DNA of 64,000 bases from Rhizobium sp. PP-CC-3A-592. Lineage in GTDB: Bacteria > Pseudomonadota > Alphaproteobacteria > Rhizobiales > Rhizobiaceae. The position numbers and the translations under genes were made by a program. A model generated the notes under the pieces. The model had not been told where the DNA came from and did no database searches. It saw nothing but the letters and a program-made list of their open reading frames with translations. Of the stretch, positions 52,794 through 63,555 are shown piece after piece (positions within the stretch are counted from its first letter, which is position 1; each line of letters opens with the position of its first letter). The stretch is from positions 1 to 64,000 of the forward strand of contig NZ_QJSR01000007.1 in the NCBI RefSeq assembly GCF_003217095.1, in the 5' to 3' direction.

Positions 52794-53732
52794 ATGACGC
52801 TCGACCTTTTGAAGATGCGGTATTTCAGCAAGATCGCGGAACTCGGCTCGTTCACCCGCGCAGCCGGTGAACTGGGCGTCGCGCAGCCGGCACTGAGTTC
52901 GCACATGCGGGCGCTGGAGGAGCAGCTCGGGGTTCTGCTGCTCAACAGGACACCGCGCGGCGTGACGGCGACGTCAGCCGGCCAGACGCTTTTGGCCCAC
53001 GCCCAGGCGATCCTCAGGGCCGTCGATCAGGCAGAGGTCGCGACGAAGGAACAGGCAAAATATCCAAGCGGCGACGTGTCGCTGGGCATTCTCGGCTCGA
53101 TCAGCCCGATCCTCGGTATTCCCGTCATCGAAGCGTGCGCGCAGCGCTTTCCCAAGGTGCGGCTGACGATCAGCGAGGGGGACAGCCAAGCGCTGCGCGT
53201 CGGGGTGGACACGAAGCTCCACGATCTGGCCATCACCCTCGAGGGTGTTGCCAAACCGGCCGCCATCCCTTTGTTCGATGAGGTGCTGTTTGCGGTCGGC
53301 GCAAACGGTCAGTTTGCACCCGGTGAAACGCTGACGATCGAAAAGGCACTCGGACTACCGCTGATCCTGCCCACGCGCAGACACGGGATTCGCATTCTTC
53401 TCGAACGACAGGCGCTGATGCTCGGTCGCGAGATCAATATCGTCAGGGAAATCGAAGGGGTGGCGAGCACGAAGGCCGCCATCCGTGCCGGACTGGGCGT
53501 CACGATCCTCGGGCGTGGTGCGATCTACGCCGATCACGAGAACGAACGCCTGTCCACCGCGACACTGGTGAAGCCCGGCCTCCAGCGCCGGCTCGTTCTC
53601 GATATGCCGGTCAACCATCCGCCCAGCCGTGCCGTCATCGAGGTCCGCAACATTGTTCTCTCGGTCGTGGAGAGGCTGGGGGCCGAGGGTCACTGGAGTT
53701 GCACGGGCGTTACATCAGGGAAAAGCCGGTAA
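52794..53732 (+). CDS. LysR family transcriptional regulator
   Basis: A 312-residue LysR protein: helix-turn-helix DLLKMRYFSKIAELGSFTRA and LGVAQPALSSHMRALEEQLG at residues 4-50, inducer domain from about 92. It is divergent from the amino acid transporter operon, which it probably controls. Its stop codon lies within the stem of the terminator at 53719-53750. It resembles the LysR at 40772 in architecture and in having the same kind of target. Confidence 0.9.
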   Translation: MTLDLLKMRYFSKIAELGSFTRAAGELGVAQPALSSHMRALEEQLGVLLLNRTPRGVTATSAGQTLLAHAQAILRAVDQAEVATKEQAKYPSGDVSLGILGSISPILGIPVIEACAQRFPKVRLTISEGDSQALRVGVDTKLHDLAITLEGVAKPAAIPLFDEVLFAVGANGQFAPGETLTIEKALGLPLILPTRRHGIRILLERQALMLGREINIVREIEGVASTKAAIRAGLGVTILGRGAIYADHENERLSTATLVKPGLQRRLVLDMPVNHPPSRAVIEVRNIVLSVVERLGAEGHWSCTGVTSGKSR

Positions 53733-53750
53733 CGAGGGCCGGCCTTTTCC
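53719..53750. terminator. Bidirectional terminator overlapping the LysR stop
   Basis: GGAAAAGCCGG pairs with CCGGCCTTTTCC (one bulged C) around a nine-base loop. The A/T-rich outer stem gives TTTTCC on both strands. It lies between the convergent LysR and idnD-like genes, and the LysR TAA (53730-53732) lies at the loop edge. Confidence 0.65.
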
Positions 53751-53774
53751 TTGGCCCCTCCTTGGCCCTATTTG

Positions 53775-54806
53775 TCAGGAAAACACGATCTGCGCCTTCA
53801 TCGTCCGACTGCGGTCGGAGGCGATGTCGAAGGCGGAGAGAGCATCGTCGAGCGGCACGGTGTGCGTGATCAGCGGCTTGACGTCGATCAAGCCCTTGCG
53901 CATCAGGGCGACGCCCGTGGCAAACTCCTCGTGAAAGCGGAACGAGCCACGCAGGTCCAGTTCCTTGGCGGTGATCACCGTCATTGGTAGGGTCATATCT
54001 CCACCGAGGCCAAGCTGAACGATGATGCCGCGCGGCCGCAGGGCGGGAATGGCGCCGAGCAACGCCGGTGCAGCCCCCGAGCATTCGTAGAGAACATCGA
54101 ACGTGCCCTTGTCCGCCGCGTAAGGCGCCAGCGCATCGGGTTCGCTTGCCGTATTGATCGTACGATCGGCACCAGCGGCTTTTGCCATCGCGAGCGTAAA
54201 GTCGGAAAGGTCGGTCGCCACGATCTCCGCGGCACCGGCACGGCGTGCAGCCAGGATCGACAACACGCCGATCGGTCCGCAGCCGGTGACGAGCACCCGC
54301 TTGCCGAGCAGGTCTCCCGCCCGGCGCGTCGCATGCAAGACCACCGCCAGCGGCTCTGCCATGGCCGCTTCGCCGGGCGACAGATCGCCGGCGGGAACGC
54401 ACTGGTAGGCGTCCGCAACGAGGGTCTCGCGGAAGGCGCCCTGAATATGCGGAAACGGCATGGCGCTGCCGTAGAAACGCATGTTCAGGCACTGATTGTG
54501 CAGGCCTTGCTGACAATATTTGCACGTACGGCACGGCCTGGATGGCGACACGGCGACGAGGTCTCCGACCTTCAGCCCGTCAACGCCTTCGCCCAGAGCC
54601 TCGACATAGGCGGAAACCTCGTGGCCGAGGATCATCGGCTGCTTCAAACGCACCGCGCCGAAGCCGCCGTGATGATAGTAGTGCAGGTCGCTGCCGCAGA
54701 TGCCGCCGGTGGCAAGCCGCAGCCGGACCTCGCCGGGACCGGCCTGCTCGTCCGCCGTCTCCTCGATGCGGAGATCCTTTGCGGCATGGGCGATGATGGC
54801 TTTCAT
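53775..54806 (-). CDS. idnD: Zinc-dependent L-idonate 5-dehydrogenase-like alcohol dehydrogenase
   Basis: A 343-residue medium-chain dehydrogenase, the same length as E. coli IdnD. Catalytic zinc residues appear in GGICGSDLHYYHHGG and GHEVSAYVEALGEGV; structural zinc cysteines in SRPCRTCKYCQQGLHNQCLN; the Rossmann motif is GCGPIGVLSILAARRAG. The neighbours (gluconate 5-dehydrogenase-like SDR, 2-ketogluconate reductase-like protein, GntR-like repressor) match an idonate/gluconate pathway, so oxidation of L-idonate to 5-ketogluconate is the best guess. A related polyol such as sorbitol is possible. ATG 54806. Confidence 0.85.
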   Translation of the reverse strand: MKAIIAHAAKDLRIEETADEQAGPGEVRLRLATGGICGSDLHYYHHGGFGAVRLKQPMILGHEVSAYVEALGEGVDGLKVGDLVAVSPSRPCRTCKYCQQGLHNQCLNMRFYGSAMPFPHIQGAFRETLVADAYQCVPAGDLSPGEAAMAEPLAVVLHATRRAGDLLGKRVLVTGCGPIGVLSILAARRAGAAEIVATDLSDFTLAMAKAAGADRTINTASEPDALAPYAADKGTFDVLYECSGAAPALLGAIPALRPRGIIVQLGLGGDMTLPMTVITAKELDLRGSFRFHEEFATGVALMRKGLIDVKPLITHTVPLDDALSAFDIASDRSRTMKAQIVFS

Positions 54807-54816
54807 GATAACAACC

Positions 54817-55767
54817 TCACAGGACCGGGGTCGGAAGCGGCGCGCCGGCAAAATGCGCCTGCAGATTATCGCGAACCAACTGCCCCACCGCCTTGCGGGT
54901 CTCGATGGTGCCCGAAGCGTGATGCGGCTGGAGGAGGACGTTGTCGAGCGCGAGGAAGCGCGGGTTGAGCGCGGGCTCGCCCTCGAACACGTCAAGTGCC
55001 GCTGAGCCGAGCGTTCCCTGCTCCAAGGCGTCCAGCAGCGCATCCTCGTCGATGTTGGATGCACGGGAGATGTTGATCAGCATGCCGTCAGCCCCGAGCG
55101 CCGCGATGACCTCGCGGCCGACGATGTGGCGTGTTTCGGCGGACGCCGCCAGCGTGACGAACAGGAAATCCACGTCCCGCGCGAGCGCGACGGGATCGGC
55201 CACGAACGTCAGGCCATCGGCCTCAGGCTTGGGCCGGGTGCCGCTGTAGGAAATCTGCATATCGAAGCCCTTCAGCCGTTTCGCGACCTCCAGGCCGATG
55301 CGGCCGAGGCCAAGGATGCCGGCACGACGGCCCCAGACCCGGCGGCGCAGGGGATAGAGACCCCGCCCGGTCCAGCTTCCATCCCGCACCCAGGTTTCCG
55401 CACCTATGACGCCGCGCGACTGGCAGAGCATCATGGCGACGCCGAGATCCGCCACGTCTTTGGTCAGCACGTCCGGCGTGTTGGTCACGCGGATGCCGCG
55501 TTCCCGGCAAGCGGCGAGATCGACCGCATCGTAGCCGACCCCATAGACGGAGATGACCTCGAGGTTCGGACAGGCCTCGATCATGGCGCGGCTGGCGCCC
55601 AGTTCGCCACGCGTCGCGATGCCCCGGATGTCCGGCCCGATCTCGGCCAGAAAGGCCTGCTTATCCGCCGCCTCGAAATAGCGATGGACCGCAAACGCGG
55701 CGTTCAGGGGAGTCTCGTCCCATTCCGGATAGGGACCGACCTGAAGGATATGCGGCTTTGTCATCAT
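54817..55767 (-). CDS. D-2-hydroxyacid dehydrogenase (2-ketogluconate reductase/GhrB-like)
   Basis: A 316-residue NAD(P)-dependent 2-hydroxyacid dehydrogenase. Motifs: VYGVGYDAVDLAACRERGIR, the Rossmann loop GILGLGRIGLEVAKRLKGFD, NISRASNIDEDALLDAL with the catalytic arginine, LDVFEGEPALNPRF with the glutamate, and HHASGTIETRKAVGQL with the catalytic histidine. The histidine pair is HHASG where many relatives have PHIGS, a modest variant. It probably reduces 2-keto- or 2,5-diketogluconate. It lies ten bases before idnD, in the same operon. Two adjacent ATG codons serve as start. Confidence 0.85.
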   Translation of the reverse strand: MMTKPHILQVGPYPEWDETPLNAAFAVHRYFEAADKQAFLAEIGPDIRGIATRGELGASRAMIEACPNLEVISVYGVGYDAVDLAACRERGIRVTNTPDVLTKDVADLGVAMMLCQSRGVIGAETWVRDGSWTGRGLYPLRRRVWGRRAGILGLGRIGLEVAKRLKGFDMQISYSGTRPKPEADGLTFVADPVALARDVDFLFVTLAASAETRHIVGREVIAALGADGMLINISRASNIDEDALLDALEQGTLGSAALDVFEGEPALNPRFLALDNVLLQPHHASGTIETRKAVGQLVRDNLQAHFAGAPLPTPVL

Positions 55768-55804
55768 GGCTCTCGCGTTCGGGGCTCTCGTGTCAGGGAA
55801 TGGC

Positions 55805-55833
55805 TTGACAGGATATGTTATCGATAACATAAA
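55805..55833 (+). promoter_or_regulatory. Promoter with GntR/IdnR-type operator palindrome
   Basis: TTGACA (55805-55810) and CATAAA (55828-55833) are spaced by 17 bases. Between and overlapping them is the perfect 16-base palindrome ATGTTATCGATAACAT (55815-55830), which closely fits the E. coli GntR/IdnR operator pattern ATGTTACC-GATAACAT-like. It serves the SDR gene at 55875 and may also control the divergent idnD operon. Confidence 0.8.
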
Positions 55834-55874
55834 CGGAGCTAGAAGACTTTGTCGAGAGACATCAGGAGAAAAAC

Positions 55875-56633
55875 ATGTCGTTGCGGCTGTTCGACCTTTC
55901 CGGGAAACGGGCTCTGATCACCGGATCGTCGCAAGGGATCGGCCTTGCGCTTGCCCACGGCCTGCAGGCCGCTGGCGCACGCATCGTGCTGAACGGGCGC
56001 GATGCGGAGAAGCTTTCGGCAGCGGCAGCGCAATTCGAAACGCCAGTCGACCATCTCGCCTTCGACGCCACCGATCATCAGGCGGCGCGTATGGCGGTGG
56101 ACCGGTTCGAGGCGGATGTCGGCCCGATCGATATCCTCGTCAACAATGCCGGCATGCAGTATCGCACGCCGCTGGAAGAGTTCCCGGCCGACGCCTTCGA
56201 GAGGCTGCTGCGCACCAACGTATCGAGCGTCTTCAACGTCGGCCAGGCCGTTGCCCGCCACATGATCGCGCGGGGTGCCGGCAAGATCATCAACATCGCG
56301 AGCGTCCAGACGGCGCTCGCCCGCCCCGGCATCGCGCCCTACACCGCGACCAAGGGCGCCGTCGGCAATCTGACGAAGGGCATGGCGACAGACTGGGCGA
56401 AGTACGGCCTGCAGTGTAACGCCATCGCGCCCGGCTATTTCGACACGCCACTGAACGCCGCGCTCGTCGCGGACGAGACCTTTTCGACATGGCTGGAAAA
56501 GCGCACACCGGCCGGTCGCTGGGGCAAGGTCGAGGAACTAGTCGGCGCCTGCATCTTCCTTGCATCCGGCGCATCGTCCTTCGTCAACGGCCATATCCTC
56601 TATGTGGATGGTGGCATCACCGCTTCGCTGTGA
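55875..56633 (+). CDS. idnO: Gluconate 5-dehydrogenase-like SDR
   Basis: A 252-residue SDR with TGSSQGIG at residues 17-24, NNAGMQYR near 91, IASVQTALARPG with the catalytic Ser, and Tyr/Lys in APYTATKGAVGNL. The MQYR after NNAG and the C-terminal SSFVNGHILYVDGGITASL are characteristic of gluconate 5-dehydrogenases, which interconvert 5-ketogluconate and gluconate. It lies directly behind the GntR-type operator and 33 bases before its repressor gene. Confidence 0.85.
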   Translation: MSLRLFDLSGKRALITGSSQGIGLALAHGLQAAGARIVLNGRDAEKLSAAAAQFETPVDHLAFDATDHQAARMAVDRFEADVGPIDILVNNAGMQYRTPLEEFPADAFERLLRTNVSSVFNVGQAVARHMIARGAGKIINIASVQTALARPGIAPYTATKGAVGNLTKGMATDWAKYGLQCNAIAPGYFDTPLNAALVADETFSTWLEKRTPAGRWGKVEELVGACIFLASGASSFVNGHILYVDGGITASL

Positions 56634-56666
56634 CATGAGCCCGACCTTGAAGATAAGCCCTTTCCC

Positions 56667-57680
56667 ATGAGATCGGATCGGAAATCGCCGACGATGAGCG
56701 ACGTCGCTCGCAAGGCTGGCGTGTCCGCCATGACGGTTTCGCGCGCCCTGAAGGCCGATAGCGTCATCAGCCCGGAGACCCGCAACGCCATCTTAACGGC
56801 GGCCGAGGAACTCGGTTACATCTTCCATGCAACGGCCTCGAACCTTCGTTCGCAGAAGACGGATTTCGTCGCGGTCACGATCCCGTCGATCAACAACGCG
56901 AACTTTGCCGATACGGTCGCAGGCTTGTCGGAAATCCTGTCCGGCCGAAACATGCAGACACTGCTCGGCTATACGAATTACGACATGGACGTCGAGGAAC
57001 GACTGATCGAGCAGCTGCTGCGGCGCAATCCTCAGGCAATCGTAGTGACAGGCGGGCGACATACGCCCCGCGCGCGCCGGCTGCTGGAGAATGCGCGGAT
57101 CCCGGTGGTCGAGACCTGGGACGTACCGGACCAGCCAATCGGCCATTATGTCGGGTTCTCGAATGCCGATGCCGTGCGCGCCATGGTCGATCATTTCGTT
57201 TCGGTCGGCTACAAGCGGATCGCGTTTATCGGCGGCGACCAGGGGCGGGATACGCGCGGAAGCGACCGGCGGCGTGGCTTTGTCGCGGCCATGAAAGCGC
57301 ATGGGCACGACGACATTCGCCTGATAGCGGCCGGCGCCCCGCCGATTTCCATGCGGGAAGGTGCCGATGCCATGGCGCGGCTTCTGCAAGAGTACCCCGA
57401 TACGGAGGTCGTCATCTGCGTCTCGGACCTCTCGGCCTTCGGCGCCCTCACGGAGTGCCAGAGGCGCGGTATCGTCGTACCGGACCAGATTGCCATCGGT
57501 GGCTTCGGCAACTACGAAATTTCCGGTGTCTGCGTCCCATCGCTCACGACCATCGATGCGCATTCACGTGAGATAGGCCGGCGCACCGGCAGTCTTATTC
57601 TCGATCTCCTCAGTGGGGGCTCCGGCTCGATGCAGATCAATATCGCGCCTGGGCTGATCATCCGACAGAGCAGTCTTTGA
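56667..57680 (+). CDS. LacI family repressor (GntR/IdnR-like)
   Basis: A 337-residue LacI protein: helix-turn-helix TMSDVARKAGVSAMTVSRAL at residues 9-28, hinge about 55-68, effector domain to the end. The recognition residues AMTVSR are those of E. coli GntR-type repressors, and the operator at 55815-55830 has the matching half-sites. It is co-transcribed with the gluconate dehydrogenase gene and probably autoregulated. Inducer: gluconate or a ketogluconate (inference). The next gene, convergent, is a relic whose end lies only about 37 bases away. Confidence 0.9.
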   Translation: MRSDRKSPTMSDVARKAGVSAMTVSRALKADSVISPETRNAILTAAEELGYIFHATASNLRSQKTDFVAVTIPSINNANFADTVAGLSEILSGRNMQTLLGYTNYDMDVEERLIEQLLRRNPQAIVVTGGRHTPRARRLLENARIPVVETWDVPDQPIGHYVGFSNADAVRAMVDHFVSVGYKRIAFIGGDQGRDTRGSDRRRGFVAAMKAHGHDDIRLIAAGAPPISMREGADAMARLLQEYPDTEVVICVSDLSAFGALTECQRRGIVVPDQIAIGGFGNYEISGVCVPSLTTIDAHSREIGRRTGSLILDLLSGGSGSMQINIAPGLIIRQSSL

Positions 57681-57716
57681 GTATCCCGCGGCAGAGCCGA
57701 GGGTCTCCGGCTGACG

Positions 57717-58792
57717 TTAGCCCGCATCGCGGACAGAGGCCCGATCGAGCGGATCCTCGGCGCGCTTCAGCGTATCGAGCACGACCTCTCAGATGGCATG
57801 TGAGTCAGGGGATGGGTCCACTGCTTGCGGGTCTTCTCTTCCCAGGTGGCCGCCAATTGAGCGGAGCTTTCCCCTGTCAACGTGGAGGCATAAGGGAAGG
57901 CCGGTGTCCACCAGACTTCGGTCGACATGCCGTTGCCGAGGCTGCCCAGCGCCTCGACGGCGGAGGGGAACAGGAGGCCGGCGGCAATCGTGGCGATCTT
58001 CGGCTTGAAACCCTGCTTCGCGCACTGGATGGCCGCCGTACGCAAGTCGCCCGGAAAGACGAGCCCGCCGAGAATATCGCAGCCGGCACTCTTGAAGGCA
58101 GCGATCTGGGCGGAGAAGTCATTGGTGCGCGGCTCGAAGAGCGACGGCTTGACCACCTCGAAGCCCGCGGCGCGCAGGGCCGGCGGCAGACCGAACTCCT
58201 CGCTGCCCCAGACCTCGCCATCCGTGTTTCGCGGCAGTAGCAGACCGACCTTCTTGTTCGTCTCCGCGCTCGACCACATGTTGACGAACGACGCAATGAT
58301 GTCTTCGAGGCCCCAGAAGAAATGGTAGGTCCACTCGAAGGCATCGCCGCCGCGCGGCATGATGACGGCCTGCCAGGGGGCGGTGGAGGAGACGGAGGGA
58401 ACGCCGTTCAGTTCCGCCTGCTCCGAAACGGGCAATGTCACATCCGTCGTGGAGGCGGGAATGATGATCTGGACTTCTTCGTTGAGGATCAGCTCGCCGG
58501 CCACTTCCGCCGCCCGGTTGGCGTTGGACTGCGAGTCCCGCTCGATGATCTCGACGGCATAGGTCGTACCACGAATGTCCAGCCCGGCGCCGATATGCTT
58601 GCGGATGAAATCGAGCGCATAGGCATCCGTCTCGCCGAACGAGCCCATGGCGCCGGTCTGCGGACTGACGAAGCCGATGCGGATCGTCGGATTGGAGGCT
58701 GCTCGCAAATAGGATGGAGCAGAAAGAGCAAGCGCCCCGACGCCGAGCCCCTTGAGGGCTGTGCGACGCGTCAGTACCTTCGGTATCGTCAT
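57717..58792 (-). pseudogene. Frameshifted, 3'-truncated branched-chain-type ABC substrate-binding protein
   Basis: The frame from ATG 58792 (after GGGAGGAACC) gives a Tat-like signal (LTRRTALKGLGVGALALSAP) and a type I periplasmic binding fold (TIRIGFVSPQTGAMGSFGET). It stays coherent to TRKQWTHPLTH, then scrambles and stops at 57767. The family sequence resumes in another frame as EVVLDTLKRAEDPLDRASVR and ends at a TAA at 57717, well short of the usual length of about 420 residues. No permease or ATPase genes of this class are present. It is an orphan relic, probably of a system for an aromatic or amide compound. Confidence 0.75.
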
Positions 58793-59051
58793 GATGGTTC
58801 CTCCCTTCGGCGTTTCGCCCGGCGAGACGATGCGTTCCCGGTGGCCGGGCTCCTCCCGCATCCCCCTCGTCAGTGCGTGCCGATATCGGTGTTAGCGCCA
58901 GAAAATCGCCTTGTCGCGGCCCGGGAATGCAATGTTCCCGGAGAGCAAAAAGCTCTGTCCTTCTCAGCAAAGCCCGATCGATCAGGATCATTATTGTAAG
59001 CATGGCGGCAGTTTTGCTGCGCGTTCTTGAAGGCATCCAGGGAGGAACACC

Positions 59052-59584
59052 ATGCCCGAAGCAGCGACAAGCGAGTTTTGGCGCGACATCAAGCCCATCA
59101 CAAAGGTCTTTCAGCCGGACGCGAAACCGGAAGTCTATCTTCCGAATGCTCCGACCGAGGACGACAAATATTACGTCCCGTTCACGGAAACGGGTTCATC
59201 GAGGCCGCTCTGGATCTCTTCGAAGAAGAACATGTGGTGCGACGTGCTCATGGCGAAGAAGGCCGGGCTCGTGAGCCGCCACTACCACCCGCACGAGGTC
59301 TTCGCCTACACGATCTCGGGCAAGTGGGGTTACCTCGACACGACTGGATCGCGACGGCCGGCGACTTCGTCTACGAGACGCCCGGTGAAGGGCACACCCT
59401 GATCGCTTATGAGAGCGACGAGCCGATGCGGGTGCACTTCAAGGTCACCGGGCCGCTGGTCTGGCTGGACGAGGATGGCGGGCCGAACGGCAATTTCAAC
59501 GTGCACGACTACATCCGCATGGCACGCGAACATTACGAGAAGGTCGGCCTTGGCGCCGATTACATCAACGCCCTGATCCGCTGA
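59052..59584 (+). pseudogene. Frameshifted cupin (2,4'-dihydroxyacetophenone dioxygenase-like)
   Basis: The start is well formed (AGGGAGGAACACC before ATG 59052). The first frame codes VYLPNAPTEDDKYYVPFTET and the cupin metal motif SRHYHPHEVFAYTISGKWGY up to about 59338. Then the family sequence (HDWIATAGDFVYETPGEGHT, later DYIRMAREHYEKVGLGADYI) continues only in the next frame to the stop at 59584. Loss of a single base in CTCGA-CACGACTGG at about 59338/59339 explains it. An intact copy would have about 177 residues. The family cleaves aromatic acyl compounds; the name is from resemblance. Confidence 0.78.
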
Positions 59585-59626
59585 GGTCTCGGGAAAACGA
59601 CACCGGCTTTCTGGCTGCTGTCTGGC

Positions 59627-60193
59627 ATGGTGCTGCGAAGCGGCGAGGTCCGCCTCGCCGTGTCCTTTTGCGGCATATGCGGCAGCTGCGAAGCCTGCCG
59701 GCGCGGCGAACACAATCTCTGCATCGACATGGGATTTGCAGGCCTGATGGGTTCCGGCGGAATGTCCTAGGAAGCCATCGTCCCCGCCTATATGCTGCAT
59801 CCCCTGCCCGATGCCGTGACCGATCGTCAGGCAGCGGTGCTGGAGCCGGCGGCGGTTGCCCTTCATGGTTTGCGCAGTGGCCGCGTTCGCGCCGGCAACA
59901 CCGTGGCCGTGGCCGGCGCGGGTCCGATCGGGCTTCTGATCGCGCAACTCGCCCCTGTCGCGGGAGCAAGACGGGTCGTCGTCAGCGACGTTTCCGAAGT
60001 GCGCCTCGGCTATCGGGACATCCATCCCGACCTGATCGGCATGATCGCAAGCGGCCTCTTCGATCCGTCGCGGATCGTTACGCGGGACGTCCCGCTGACC
60101 GACGCGATGACGGACGGTCTCGAGCGCCTGCGCACGCACGGCGACGATGTGAAGATACTCATCCATCCTCAAGCAAAAGGAGAGCCGTCATGA
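59627..60193 (+). pseudogene. Degenerate zinc alcohol dehydrogenase (butanediol dehydrogenase-like)
   Basis: One frame holds pieces of a medium-chain dehydrogenase: EVRLAVSFCGICGS, then at once structural-zinc cysteines CEACRRGEHNLC (the whole catalytic region between them, including the GHE motif, is missing). A TAG stop lies at 59768-59770, then VLEPAAVALHGLRSGRVRAG, Rossmann GAGPIGLLIAQLAPVAG, and a second internal deletion between SEVRLG and YRDIHPDLIGMIASGLFDPS. About 190 codons remain of the usual 350. Three separate defects show an old pseudogene. Confidence 0.8.
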
Positions 60194-60264
60194 GCTTTGT
60201 GCCGGATCTGTTCAAGGAGAATCGTGATGCGATACGCGTGGCTTGGGAGGGCCATGTGAGGTGA
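60190..60264 (+). pseudogene. 24-codon stub of an SDR gene
   Basis: Starting in ATGA overlap with the dehydrogenase relic, MSFVPDLFKENRDAIRVAWE keeps the first nine residues typical of a group of SDR proteins (MSFVPDLFK) and then runs into unrelated sequence and a TGA. No cofactor motif follows. It looks like the 5' end of a third deleted gene of the decayed operon. The assignment depends on a short match. Confidence 0.4.
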
Positions 60265-60274
60265 GGAGGATGAA

Positions 60275-61259
60275 ATGCTCGAAGGTACTCATGTCGTGCC
60301 GCGTGGCGCCAAGGCGCGTCCGGGCATAGCGTTCGATACGCGTGACGTCGCCGTCAACGACCGGATCGACTACTGGGAGGACCGTTGCGCGGAGCGCGTG
60401 GTCGGCCTGCGCTGCACCAGCATGTCCGAGAGCGGCCTGGAAGCGCGGTTCGAATATTGCGACTTCGGCTCCATCAAGATGATCGACATCACCGGCAACC
60501 AGCATGTGATCGAGCGTTCGCCGTCCCTTCTGCGGCTTTTCGAAAAAGACAGCGTCTTCCTGACCTTCCTGCGCAAAGGCTCGGCATTCGTGAACCGGGC
60601 CGAATCCTGCAGCATGCTCGGCGAGGGCGACGTTGTTATCTACGACACCAACAAGCCCTATATGCATGGCTTCCCCGCTCAGATGCGCCATGTGATCTAT
60701 GAAATTCCCGGTGAGGATTTCTGCAAGAGATTTCCGCGCTGGGAACTGAACGAACCCGTCCGCTTCGATGCTCTCCTCAATCCCACGCGCATCATTTCGC
60801 GGGCGCTGCGGGAGGTCGTGGAGACCGATCTCAGTCTTGTCGAGACCACTGCCCAGCGGCAATCCCACGAGGAGCGTCTGTGGACCGTTCTCGAAACCGC
60901 CCATGCCTTTTCGAACGGGAAGGTGCGTTCGGCCTATCACACCGCCGTCCGCACGCGCGTCAGTCAACACATCGAAACCCACCTCCACGATACCGAGCTC
61001 TGTCCCACCGGCATATCGCGCGAAATGGGCATGAGCCTGCGGCAGCTCAATCGCCTGTTCGAAGGCGACGCGAGCACGCTTGCCTCGCTCATCCTCACGC
61101 GGCGCCTACAGAAATGTCGTGCCGACCTCGCGCGCCCGGACCCTTTCCCGAAAAGCGTGTCGGACATCGCGTTCAATTGGGGCTTCCGCAATCTGTCCCA
61201 CTTCTCGAAGCGGTTCCGGGACGAGTTCGGCATATCTCCTTCGGGCTTTGCCGAGATGG

Positions 61260-61279
<20 letters not shown>
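60275..61279 (+). CDS. AraC family transcriptional regulator
   Basis: A 334-residue protein. The N-terminal AraC-binding-like domain (about residues 25-200: RIDYWEDRCAERVVGLRCTS, then GSAFVNRAESCSMLGEGDVV) and the C-terminal double helix-turn-helix (about 225-330: CPTGISREMGMSLRQLNRLF, SVSDIAFNWGFRNLSHFSKR) are complete. ATG after GGAGGATGAA. It stands just after the decayed dehydrogenase operon and may have been its regulator, or it may be linked to pob genes. Its last 20 bases overlap the end of the convergent pobR-like gene. Confidence 0.88.
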
Positions 61280-63449
<2,170 letters not shown>

Positions 63450-63477
63450 GCGCGGCAGCGATGACGTGAGACCTTTT

Positions 63478-63507
63478 CCGGCAGGTGAAAACCATATCCC
63501 CTGCCGG
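63478..63507. terminator. Hairpin between convergent pobA and pcaB
   Basis: CCGGCAGG (63478-63485) and CCTGCCGG (63500-63507) form a perfect eight-base-pair stem with a 14-base loop between the two convergent stops. There is no T-run downstream on either strand, so termination strength is uncertain. Confidence 0.45.
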
Positions 63508-63555
63508 TGGGCTCGGTGAGAAACTCTCCGCCATTTGGGGCTGAAAAAGCCTCTC

